Assembly: GCA_963969345.1 (NCBI GenBank)
Contig: OZ017769.1
Location: 5,273,725 to 5,337,724 of the forward strand
Length of the DNA stretch: 64,000 bases
Reading direction: 5' to 3'
Source of the DNA: Turbatrix aceti
Lineage: Eukaryota > Nematoda > Chromadorea > Rhabditida > Panagrolaimidae
Program-made: the position numbers and the translations under genes
The notes under the pieces: generated by a model
Told to the model about the DNA's origin: nothing
Database searches by the model: none
Seen by the model: only the letters and a program-made list of their open reading frames with translations
In this document: piece by piece, positions 49,501-60,173 of the stretch
Numbering within the stretch: the stretch's first letter is position 1
How the letters are laid out: each line of letters starts with the position of its first letter

Positions 49501-50038
49501 ACACACCCTCGACCACCCACGACAACAGAGGCCTTTGCCGATGAGATCCGCGGCCGCGGCACGTCGCTGTTGCGTCGTGGTGGTCGTTGATCGCCTAGCG
49601 CCGCTTCCGCGTCGCCGACCCCGGCCTGACCTCTGCGCAACCCCGACTGCGGCAGGGTGCAGCACGGGTTGCGCGCTCCTGACCCGGTTGTGCAAGAGCT
49701 CGGCGCCGTGAGGACAGGCGACCTGCCCTTGACTCCGACTCCCGATCCCGCCAACCTCCGGTGACCGCCCCGACATGTCAGCAGGTTGAATCTTTATTTC
49801 AAGCAACCAGATACGCAAAACAGAAAAACAACACGCATGCAAGAGAGGAGATTGTTGGGCCGCACAGGGAAAAGTGCGTGCCATCGGCATCGGAACGAGG
49901 CCGTGCCGGGAGAGGGGCCGGACGCATTCAAGATCACTCCGGTACGCGGCTGGCAAAAGGCCATCGTCGGGTCGTCGTTGCTTGACTTTGTCGGATTTAG
50001 ACGGGTTGTCAGGCACTTGGACGTCCTAGATCGGCGTC
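46522..50038. repeat. right arm of the 3.5-kb inverted duplication
   Basis: Reverse complement of 21121-24646. Compared with the left arm it lacks about 36 bp near 49427 (bounded by AAGAAATAACAAAAA in the left copy) and differs in a block of the receptor gene. The outer border is at 50038, after which TCACACGCATACACAGG is unrelated to the left flank. Confidence 0.95.
46610..48410 (-). CDS. nuclear hormone receptor, copy B (583 aa, two exons)
   Basis: Exons 48410-46992 and 46942-46610, with a 49-bp intron identical to that of copy A. Domain order is as in copy A: Q/P/S-rich N-terminus, C4 zinc-finger domain with CEGCKG P-box, short diverged ligand-binding region ending FKSLYG. Outside the zinc-finger block I see only two residue differences (A/V and Q/P in the N-terminal part). 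In and before the block there are many: a longer linker ([19 protein letters not shown]), CGAKSS for CGDNSS in finger 1, VVDEKN for VIEKKN in finger 2, and RDKNAKAKG for RNKNAKVKG just after. All eight Cys are kept, so it should be functional. Confidence 0.88.
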
Positions 50039-50614
50039 CGGATCACACGCATACACAGGAGTCTCATTAGCACCGCAGAGGGGATCACTAGCTAGGAAAA
50101 CAATGCACAGTCGGGAACGCACGGAAGAGAATCACAATTTAAATCACCCAGTAGAACACTTCGTAGTACAACGTTGATTAGAGAGGGGAGAACACACCTG
50201 CCTGGGAAGACCACTCATCGAAAGTAGTGGGAAGGCTTCAGACATACACTGAGAAGACTTTTGGCATCCAAAATTTATCGGATATTTGAAATAAAAAACT
50301 GGTCAGAAAACCATCGATCAAACAAAAAAAAATTGTCAATGATACAGAGAGGGGCGAATACGGTTAAGTTTGTATCAATCGACGTTCTCGCGGAAACATA
50401 CCCAAAATTGGTTTACAAAAAAAAACAGACCCCTACCCGGGCGCGTGTAAGATGGACGAATCACTCGATAAATTGAAACAGACAAGGGTAAAAAACAAGA
50501 TAATACCTAGCAAGTAAGCCCCATACATACCACTTTTGTGCAGTGAGAGAGAGACAACAGCAGACACAGACAACGTAAGCACACAGTACGCACTTTATCC
50601 GCTGGCCAGCCAGG
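50039..50614. other. interval between the right arm and importin beta
   Basis: 576 bp, single copy as far as I can see, with no gene. It must hold the importin beta 3' UTR and the border of the inverted duplication. No AATAAA in the right orientation is obvious. Confidence 0.35.
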
Positions 50615-53600
50615 TTAGTTGACGGCAGTCGCGGATCGCTTGATGTGGTTGAGTTCGCGGGATGCCCAGGTGCCGATGGATCGGGCCTTTTGGCTCTTGC
50701 TTCGTCGACAGTACTGGAGGAGGGCGTTGATGGATTCAATGTTCACCAATGGCAAGATATCCATCTGGTACGTTGTCACCAGATCGCCGACAAGACCACA
50801 CGTTGAACTCAACAGCTCGTCGGTGGAGAGTGAGAGATTGTCGCTGATGATGACGATGAGCCTGACGACCTGGGTGATGAAGGGTTTCAACTTCTCCAGG
50901 CCTTCCTGGGAATTGCGCATCGCCTGGATGATACCCGTGAAGCTGTTCACACAGCTTTCACGAAGCGCCGTCACGTATTCGATCTGCTCGTAGTCATCCT
51001 GAAAAAAAATATAATAAAATATGCAACTCAAATTTAAAAAAAAAAAAACAGACGGGGTTCGAAATCTGAGCGGCATTGATGGCGTTCATCAGGTAGCTGA
51101 CGGTGATTTCAAGGTAACGATCAAAACCTGGGCCCAGAGCGATGGCGATGTCGCTGAAGCAACCCAGGGCAACAGACTTTACTCTGTGCTTCACGTCCGG
51201 GTTCTGCAAAAAAAACCATACAAATAGCAAAAAAAAAAACGCTAAAAACAAACCTGCAAAATAAAAAGCAGCAATTCTACAAACTCGTCCATGATCGGGG
51301 CAATTTTGTCCTGGAAGGCGTGGCACATGTCCGAAATGACACCGATGGCCACTTCGCAGACTTCGTAGTGCTCCGTGTTGCGCAGAGCGTTCACGAGGAA
51401 AGGCTTGAATTGATCGACGTACTTGGCAAACTGCACGCCCATGACTTCGATGAGAACGGTGACAGCGAGCAGGGCATCTTCCATGACGGCACCAGCGTCG
51501 CGGTCGTTTGACTTGCTCATGATGCAGATGAGAGACGCCATGACGTGGTCGCTGATTACGGGAGCATCCTCGGGACGCATCTTGCGGAGAACAGACTGTA
51601 GGGTGGCGCAGAGCAGGGATTCGAGATCGTGGAGCTGGCTTCGATCCTGGGATGACAGAGCGTTCTGTTCCATGTCCAGCAGAGTCTGAAGTCTGTTGAG
51701 GACATCGAGGGTCGTTTGTTGCACGTAAGCGTAGCAATCCTTCGGACTGTTCTTGATCAACTCCATCAACGCTTCGTAGCCCGAAATTCTGAGGTTATGC
51801 TCGTTGGCATCAGAACGATCCGTGACCTCGATGAGTCGCTTGATGAGCTCAATGAAGACAGGTGTCAGCGCGTAGGTCTCGGGTTCGCCACTTTCGTCGG
51901 TTCCGTGTTCCTTCGCGATCTGGTACGCAGCCTTTACCAGAGATGAAATCGCCTGTAATATAAAAATACAGAATTCGAGTTTTGCGGAGCCAAACAAAAA
52001 CCAACCCAACACGTGTTGTACGCGACTCGTGGTTCTTGTTTAAGCGCGTCGATCAAAGCAGGCACCAGCTTTTCGAGAACGGCAGACTGAGTAACAAGCG
52101 TTTCTGACGTATCACAGACTCGTCCGAGTGCCCATGCAGCTGTGTCGCGAACGCTGAGCTGAAAATAGAAATCATGAAGTTGGAAAGGCCAAATCGGGGG
52201 ATAACCCAAACCTTGGGTTTCGGGTACCCGAAAAACCCGAAATTAGACAATTTTCACGAAAATGAAAAACTTTTGTAACAAAATAATTTCAAAGTATAAA
52301 TTTTCGCTTCAAAATACCACAAAAGTTGAATTTCAGATAATGGGATAAAATTTGAACAAAAATACAATTTTACCCAAAATTTTGGATTTTATAGTCAGGT
52401 TAACCAAATTTTAGGCTACCCGACAACACGGATATATACTCACCTGTTGATCAGAAAGGCACAGAATGAGCGGCTCGATGGCTTGCTGAACGAGGCCTTC
52501 AAGAACGCCGGCAGACGGACCATCGAGGATAGAACCGAATGCCATGATAGCAGCGTCACGGAAATGCCAGTTGGGATTGGTAAAGTGTTCCTGGATGAAT
52601 GGCAGGACGAGGGGAACGATCTCGTTCTCCGTGCACTGAGCGAGAAGCATGATGCAGACACCCGAGGACTTTGCCGGCACCCAGTCGTCTTCGTCGTCGT
52701 GTTCGTCCTGTTTGGCCAGGGTCTCGAGCAGAATTGGGAGTATGTGGGGAAGGGCCCCTCTTGCGTAGTACCTGCTGACGACTTCGGGAGCTTTGCCGAT
52801 TTCCTGGGCATCTCGAGCCTGTTCGGCCAGGTTGAGCTCTTCTTCGCAGATATTGGACCAGAATTCGATGCCTTGGAGTACGACGTCGTTTTCTGTGCTT
52901 CGCATCGCATCCAGTGTAATCTGAAGATTCAAAACACATTTTAAAGCACAAAAAACCCCAAAAAACCTACCGAGAACAACGCTGCTTGCATGTAGGCGTC
53001 CATGTAGTTGTAATACGAGCTGACAATCTTGACCAGACACTGGAGCGCAACGACGCGAATTCTAATGATCTTGGACTGCGTGCCTTCACACACGACCTCC
53101 ATGATGACGTTTCTCTCGGCGGGATTTGCAAAATTCTTGGACGTCAGTTCCAGGCAGTTGAGAAGAGCTTCGATGGCGGCAACTTTCACCTCTGGATTCG
53201 GTCCACTGCGCAGCGCGAAGACAATGGCCGTCAGGAAGAGGTCAGACTTGGATTCCATGTTCGCCACGTCCTGGCAGATGTAGCCCAGGGCCTCGAGCGC
53301 GGCTTCCATCTTCTTCGGCGACGAACCCGCCTGGGAGACGACAAAATTCGTGAGAATGTCGACGACATCGGTCCACTGTCCGACGGGAAATTCGATGCCA
53401 ACGATTGCACTGATGCACTGCGCCGCTTGCGACGGCCGGCTCTGTTCGGTACCCAAAGTTTGGAGACAGTTCACCTTGACTTCGTTTCGAACTTCTGCTG
53501 GGGTGTCGAGCCATCTGAAAAAAAAATAATCAAGTGAACGAGTGCACAATGAATGAAAATGCATTAAACACGCGTAATAAAATCCAATGGATAAAAAATA

Positions 53601-53972
53601 TAAAAAAAATACAAACCGCTTTGCGTACGCAGCCGACGTCGAAGCTTCTTTTGCGACGAGAAGATTCTTGAGTTGCAAGCCTGCAGCCTGTCGAATCACG
53701 GGAGACGAAGCTTCATCCCCGGCAGAAAGCACGATCGACAGCTGCCTGATAAACTCTGCCTAAAATTGCGCAATATGAAAAAATACACCGTTAGAAAATC
53801 AAGCGGTGTCTTACGGCATTTGTCTCAGCCGCTCGCTGCAGGAAAGTGAGTGTTTCCTGTTGATCGCCAGCATCTGAAAAAAAAACCCAATTAATTTTAA
53901 TTGTACAGCATGCAAAAGGGACTTACTGCCAGAGACCGTCCGATTGAGGATGTTAATCAGTTCAGAGGTCAT
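50615..53972 (-). CDS. KPNB1: importin subunit beta-1, nine exons
   Basis: Exons 53972-53927, 53873-53815, 53759-53617, 53514-52971, 52920-52444, 52158-52006, 51952-51254, 51203-51054, 50998-50615; phases close to 884 aa (human 876). HEAT-repeat solenoid throughout. Conserved blocks include RQAAGLQLKNLL, ALGYICQDV, FWSNICEEEL, the acidic loop DEHDDEDDWVPAKSSGVC that contacts Ran and the importin-alpha IBB helix, WHFRDAAIMAFGSIL and CCYAYVQ-like DCYAYVQQTTL. It carries NLS cargo with importin alpha through the pore and is released by RanGTP. Intron 52159-52443 holds a degraded GGGTACCCG repeat. A TGTTTTAG lies about 46 nt before the ATG. One donor is GTCTGT (51053), weaker than usual. Confidence 0.94.
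52200..52430. repeat. degraded GGGTACCCG / CCCGACAACAC element in an importin intron
   Basis: Left part TTGGGTTTCGGGTACCCG and right end GCTACCCGACAACAC match the outer words of the hAT-like elements at 45036 and 61411. The interior is AT-rich. Left terminus and target duplication are not recognisable, so this is an old copy. Confidence 0.5.
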
Positions 53973-55013
53973 CGCGATGCTCCTCAGGCGTCGAATGTGT
54001 GCCAGACGACAGCTCTGCCTAAAACAGACAACAGAGAGTCAAAAGAGAGCACGGGTGAACGTAATCCAAAAAAGTGATATCCCAGTGATGCACGAAGCAC
54101 GCGTATAAATTCCAGGCTGATATAAAACAATCGAAAGCGAACCAACCAAAAAAGCGCGCGATTCGCTACTTTGCGTCTTCTTTTGCATTCAACAGTAAAG
54201 CGCACAACTACTTTTCGTTACTAGAGAAATTTTGCGCACGCATACGAGTAATACTCCTGGTCTGGGTTTGTTTCGTCGTGTCCTTCGGGTGGTCAGACGT
54301 CTGCTGGCTTTTCCGGTGACGCCACTTTGGGCTCATGGACAGTCGGTAACGACTTGCAGTTGGTAGTTGTTTTTTTCATACTTCCAGGACTCCTTGGAAT
54401 ACTGATTGTAGATTCAGGGATTTAAAAAAGAATAAAATGTTGAGCAACGTCATGATTCTACGTGTCACAGTCAGTCAACAGGATGTGATGACTGTTTTCT
54501 GTTTTCCTGCCTGGAGTTCTTCGGATTGGCAGCGTCTAGCCTAGCGTCTGTCTATTCAAAATCCAATTGGGGGGTGTTTCATGATTGAGAGCGTCTTTTG
54601 CGTGCCCGGGAGGCCGGCCGGCTTCAACTTCGCCCGCCTCGAAATATCGATCTCTTCGGGACGCAGCGTGCCTTCTGCGACCGAGTTGCCATGTTAGCAT
54701 TTTTTCCCGTGGCTCATGGCTTGCTTGGTTCGTCTTATTCTTTTTTGCGTGTGCCCACAAGCCGGGCTTAATTTTTTTGCCGTGGTCACAATTTAATTTT
54801 TTTTATTATTTGTTCTTCATTTAGGGTATATTGTGCCGTATTCCGTACCTGTGCACCCTAGTCGTTCATCATGCAGAGACAGGTTGGATTTTTGACAAAA
54901 ATTGAAGTCGTTTTTTCTTCTTTTTTTTTGTTTCGAAATGGAATGGAAATTTTAATAGCAGTTTATCTAAGCTGCTGCCAAGTGCATTTTTTATCGACCA
55001 GAAAAACGATGCG
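53973..55013. promoter_or_regulatory. region between divergent importin beta and NSF genes
   Basis: About 1 kb holding both promoters. GTCTGTTTTAG on the minus strand near 54019 may be a 5' splice or trans-splice acceptor for importin beta. A short upstream ATG (55009) overlaps the NSF start in another frame. Confidence 0.4.
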
Positions 55014-57777
55014 ATGCATTTCTTTAACAACTTGCTCTCGGGTTCAAACGAGGATGAGTCGCCTCTCTTTCAGAGCTTCATCACGGCCAAGACGCCCAAG
55101 GACGAACTTGCACTGACTAATCGGATTTTTTTCAATCCCGGCGACATAAATGTCCGACAAGTTCCGTATGTCATTTATTATTGTTTTGATGGCACATGAA
55201 TGATTTGTGCCTGGTTCAGGTTCGTCAAGGTGGCCAACAGATCCGGATCAGGGGCCTTCCTGTTCACCACCGGGATCAGCGATCTCATCCAGCCGGGCTA
55301 CGTCGGTTTTGCCACCCACCACCGTCGCTGGGCGCAGATCTCGCTCGAAGAGGAGGTCCACGTCTTTCCTTTCTCCGACGCGCAGCCCAAGTTCATCGTC
55401 GGGCTCACCGTGAGCGTCGACTTTCTAAAAAAGATGTAAGTTGCGCTTTTAATTAATTTTTTTGCATTTGCGTCTGTTTAGGTCGCTGAGTGAGCCTCTC
55501 AACTCTGACAACATGGCCAAGGAGTTTCTCATGAACTACGCGAACATGATGTTCATGGTGAACCAGGAGTTTGTCTTCCGCTACGTCCACAGGGACAAGC
55601 CGATCATCCTGTCGGTAGTGGTAAAAGAGATCGACTCGACAACGGCCCAGGGAAACAAGAACGAGAAATCGACGTACGCGATTCTCTCGCCGAACGCCAT
55701 CATCGTTTTTGACAAAAAGCCAGACTCGCAGTTGAGCCTCATCGGCAAGAGCAAGGGAAAGTCCGCGCAACGGGCGCTCATCAACCCGGACTGGGATTTC
55801 CAGAAAATCGGAATCGGCGGTCTCGACAAGGAATTCAACGACATCTTCCGGCGCGCTTTCGCGTCGAGAGTCTTTCCCCCCGAATACTGTGAACAACTGG
55901 GTAAGTAATAGGATTCTTTGTGCAATTTGTGCATTTCTCATGAATTTCAGGCATGAAACACGTCCGCGGCATTCTCCTCTACGGTCCTCCAGGAACGGGA
56001 AAGACCCTAATCGCCCGTCAGATCGGCAAAATGCTGAACGCGCGCGAGCCAAAGATCGTCAACGGTCCTGAAATCCTCAACAAGTACGTCGGCGAGTCGG
56101 AAGCAAACATGCGCAAGCTCTTCGCCGATGCGGAGGAGGAGTGGCGACGATGCGGGTCCAACTCGGGACTGCACATGATCATCTTCGACGAAATCGACGC
56201 TATCTGCAAGCAGCGCGGCAGTGCAGCGGGCTCTACCGGCGTGCATGATACGATGGTCAACCAGCTGCTGACCAAGCTGGACGGCGTCGAACAACTCAAC
56301 AATATCCTGGTCATCGGCATGACCAACCGGAAGGACATGATCGACGAGGCTCTCCTTCGACCTGGGCGCATGGAGGTTCAGCTGGAAATCTCGCTTCCCG
56401 ACGAGGAGGGTCGTGTGCAGATTCTCAAAATCCACACAGCCCGAATGAAGGAATTTGAGAAGCTCGGGGACGACGTCGACATCAAGGACATCGCCCGACG
56501 CACTAAGAACTTCTCCGGCGCCGAACTCGAAGGCCTGGTCCGTGCCGCGCAGAGCAGCGCCATGAACAGCCTACTCAAAGTCGGCAGCAAGGTCGAACTC
56601 GACCCAGACGCCGTCGAGAAGCTCAAAGTCACCCAGCGCGACTTTGACTACGCTCTCGAGAACGACATTAAGCCCGTGAGTACATTTTTTTTAGTTTTTT
56701 TCTGTGAAAAAACGATTTTCTAGGCGTTCGGCACGGCAGACGACCTGCTAGCCAACTTGCTGCGTGGCCAGATGGTCCATTGGGGCGCAGAAGTCAATGA
56801 GATCCTCGAAACAGGCTCGCTTCTCGCCCGACAGGCCTCGGACCCCAACTGCGACGGCTTCGTGACCGCCCTTTTCTCGGGCGCACCCAACACGGGCAAG
56901 ACGTTCCTCGCAGCGACGGTCGCGAAGAACTCGGACTTCCCCTTCGTACGCGTCTGCTCGCCTGAAAACATGGCTGGCTTCAGCGAGACTGCCAAGTGCC
57001 AGATCATTACGAGAATGTTCAACGACGCGTACAAGTCGCCACTGAGCGTGCTCGTCATCGACGATCTCGAGAATTTGATGGGTGAGTATCCTGAAAAAAT
57101 GGGCCTAAAAACTAAAAATTATTTTTTTTGAAATGGACCACAATTTGTTTTTTTGCTTCAATCGTTTTTTTAGTTGAACTTAGATTTTTTGGGGTAGACC
57201 GAACGTCAGAACAAGTTTAGTACATTTTCGCAAGAAAAGTTGTTATATGAGAAACAAAAATTTAAAGAAAGGCCATTTTTGGCCCAGAACTTTGTCATAA
57301 AATTTGGATGATTCAGATTACACCCCAATCGGTCCGCGTTTCTCCAACCTGGTGCTGAAGGCGCTGCACGTCATGTTGAACAAACAGCCTCCCCCCGGTC
57401 GCCGACTGCTGGTGCTGGCCACGAGCTCGTCGCAATCCTTCCTCGAGGAGGTCGGTCTCATCACGCGATTCTCCGAAGTCGTACGCGTCCGCAAGCTGCG
57501 CACTCTCGACGAGATCCTCAACGTCGCCGAGCAGAGCAACGTCTTCACCGACGAACAACTCGTCGAGATCCGTCACAACCTCGGCAGACGCCCGGACAAG
57601 TGAGTTTCGAAGCGGTTTTTTTTGTTTATCGTAAATGGGGTACGGTACAAAAGGTCTTGCAGCGTTCCCGAGATTGGCATCAAGTCTCTCCTCAAGATAC
57701 TCAACTTTGCACGAGTCAGCGACTGTCCCGTCAGCAAATTCGAAGACAGATTACAGAAGCTGGCACTTGGCATCTGA
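55014..57777 (+). CDS. NSF: vesicle-fusing ATPase NSF, eight exons
   Basis: Exons 55014-55165, 55220-55435, 55482-55900, 55951-56675, 56724-57081, 57317-57599, 57663-57777, giving 755 aa (human 744); I resolve seven coding exons. NSF disassembles SNARE bundles with alpha-SNAP after membrane fusion. The N domain begins about residue 30 ([11 protein letters not shown]). D1 AAA domain: [20 protein letters not shown], Walker A GPPGTGKT (274-281), Walker [16 protein letters not shown], and the second region of homology [18 protein letters not shown]2: degenerate Walker A GAPNTGKT (557-564), [16 protein letters not shown], then GPRFSNLVL. It ends LQKLALGI, with a shorter tail than human. The start is supported by the domain length; an out-of-frame ATG 5 nt upstream could lower translation. 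Confidence 0.95.
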
Positions 57778-60173
57778 ATGCCGTGTGCCGTGTTTGTTTG
57801 ACAAGTCGGTCAATGCACACACACTCACTCACTCACTCGCCCCCCAATTAATTATAACTTCTACTGTTCATAGTCACACCCGACGTCCCGCATTGCAATA
57901 GAGAGCGTAATTCCGAGTTCTTGGATTCTTGGACCGCCGATGGACTCACTTATTTAATTTTTTATATAATATATGCAAATAATCAAAGTTTTGAATAAAT
58001 TTCTTGCGTGCAGGTGCTTTTTTTTGGGGGGGGGGCGTTGGATTCTTGGAATGGGTGGGATGCGAACTATTTAGAATCCTTGTTTCTGACAAGGTGACAT
58101 TTTGAAAATTTTTCATGAACTTTTCGCTTGAAATAGCTTTTTTTGCCGTTTTTGATGATGTTTGGCACGTTGTGGCATTTCTAAAACCGTGGTACATATT
58201 GATCGATAATCTTTGATGGTGAATTCGAAAAAAATATAACCTTGAAAAATTCCGAAACGAATGTTTAATTGTGACCTTTTTTAAATGGGATTTTCGACAT
58301 TTTTAAAGGTGATAACTATATTTTTTTTATTTTTCTCAGATTCTCCATCAAAAACTGCATCGATCAATGTGAACGTTGGCTTTGGAAATGCCGTAGTTTT
58401 TTACCTACAACGTGCCAAAAATCGTCAAAAAAAGCAAAAAACGATTTCAGACGATCGTAAATTCGTAATTTTACGGTAAAAAATTTTCATTGTGAAACCG
58501 ACTTTTTGGCAAAGTTTCACAAACAATTTCCAAAACGTCCATGCGACACATTCCAGAAGAGCAAAAGTCAAAAGATCACGGCTGCAGAATCTGCTGCATG
58601 TCACCCCCGGCCCCTGCATGATTCATGGCATTCCGGCATGATGCGGTGTATCGTGACAACAAACACCTCATAACCGCGCTGCCTCCTGCACCTGACCACT
58701 ACACCACACCGCACCGCATCGCATCGCATCGCTGCCCCGGCTTCGAGAAAGCCAAGCGAGCGCGGCTGTTACACGCCGGGCTAAAAGCAGCACAATCAAC
58801 AGCTGTAGGCAGTCGGGGATGGGATGTGGGATCCGGCAGCCGGCCAGACCCTCACCGCCGCTGCCGCTGCCAATCACCAATCCTATTCATCAGGGCAGCA
58901 GTGCCGCAGCGTGCATAGTACGTGTGTTGTTGTATTGAAATATATATGTGTCAACGGGGCGCAAAATCAAATCAATCGCTGCGGCAAGGAGGCAAAGTTG
59001 GTTGCCAACCTGCAACCAGCCAGTCCGCGAGCCCAGCTTCTTCCTGCTTGCTTCCACGCAGGTATCCGTAGCAACTTCCAACAATTTTTTTTTCCTTCAC
59101 TACGTTCTTCCTTCCTTTTTTTTTCTTTCCGGGGCAATAAAATGAGTGATCTGACGGAACGAGTGAGCGTAGGGTGTTTGGTTCCTTGCTGCTGTTTGGC
59201 GGCTGATCGCGATCATCTCATCTCATATCGCCGGGCCGCACCACGTCCTGTTTCATTCCCAATAATTTTCACTGGCCAGTCTTTTTTTTACACTGTGTTC
59301 GTTGACTGTTTTCCCTTTCTTTTGTTTTGTTTGCTGTCGGCACTGTTCCCGAATCAGACCCCCGCCTACCGAAAGGCGGTGCCGAACGAACGAGCAAACG
59401 AACGCCGGCCGACCGGCCTAAAAAAAGAACGAACGTTGGTTGCATGCCGGCAAAGGAATTGCCCGCGATAAAAAAGTTAATTATTCCTCGACGGCCAGTT
59501 TTAATTTTCGTTTTCATTTTCATTTTCCTCCGGGTTCCAAAAACCTTCTCTCTTTTTTTTTGTCTGACATGGAGCTCCTATTTTGGCCGGAAGCGGACTT
59601 TTTACGGGTAATAAGCAGGCTTTCATGCCCCCTGCGTTCGTTTCTACATAATAGCAAGCTGTAGTCAGTTTCGGCATTGTTTCGAGTGGACAGCCTGGGG
59701 AGGAGGAGGAGGCGCTGCGAGGAAACGGCACGCGGAGGGGACCTTCATCGACCGTCGGCATGCGAGCGGCTTATTTGTCCCATTTGAATTGCGCTGCAGC
59801 GTTTGTTTCATTGTCTCTTGTTTCTCAGCCTGGGGGGCCCCGTCTTGTAAGTTGTGTCATGTTTTTGACACAAAATTTTTTGGCACACGCAGCACACCAT
59901 AAATCGCGTTTAGTTGGACTGATTTGTCAGTCCTCCCTGGCTTTATACTCGTGCCGTTCGCTCCTGGGCCCCGTTATTTATCCTTCCTCCCGGTGCGTGT
60001 TTGTGTGTTTTTGAAAAAAAAACAACTCGTGCCATAGAAAATGCATGGCCCCTTCTTTCCTGAATGCCTGGCCCATTCTGCTCCCCTGTCTTTTCGGCGG
60101 CTTTTTCGGGCGTCCGGAGTGATAATTACCGCTTTCAGGTCGACGTTGTCGGACGTCACTGGCCAGCGTCGTC
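57778..60173. other. intergenic region between NSF and CDK14
   Basis: Holds the NSF 3' end, an imperfect inverted repeat near 58.13-58.45 kb and presumed CDK14 upstream sequence. Frames here are short and without domains. More 5' exons of CDK14 cannot be excluded. Confidence 0.4.
58130..58447. repeat. imperfect inverted repeat (hairpin-type element)
   Basis: Arms 58130-58230 and 58330-58447 share, in opposite senses, TTTGGCACGTTG, a GCATTTC word, CATATTGATCGAT-like sequence and TTTTTGATGG. About 70-75 percent match by eye. No coding frame, and termini and target duplication are unclear. Confidence 0.5.

Noticed and set aside
48534..50070. Several 70-190-codon frames in the upstream parts of both arms
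   Set aside because: No domains, overlapping on both strands, GC-rich promoter-like DNA.
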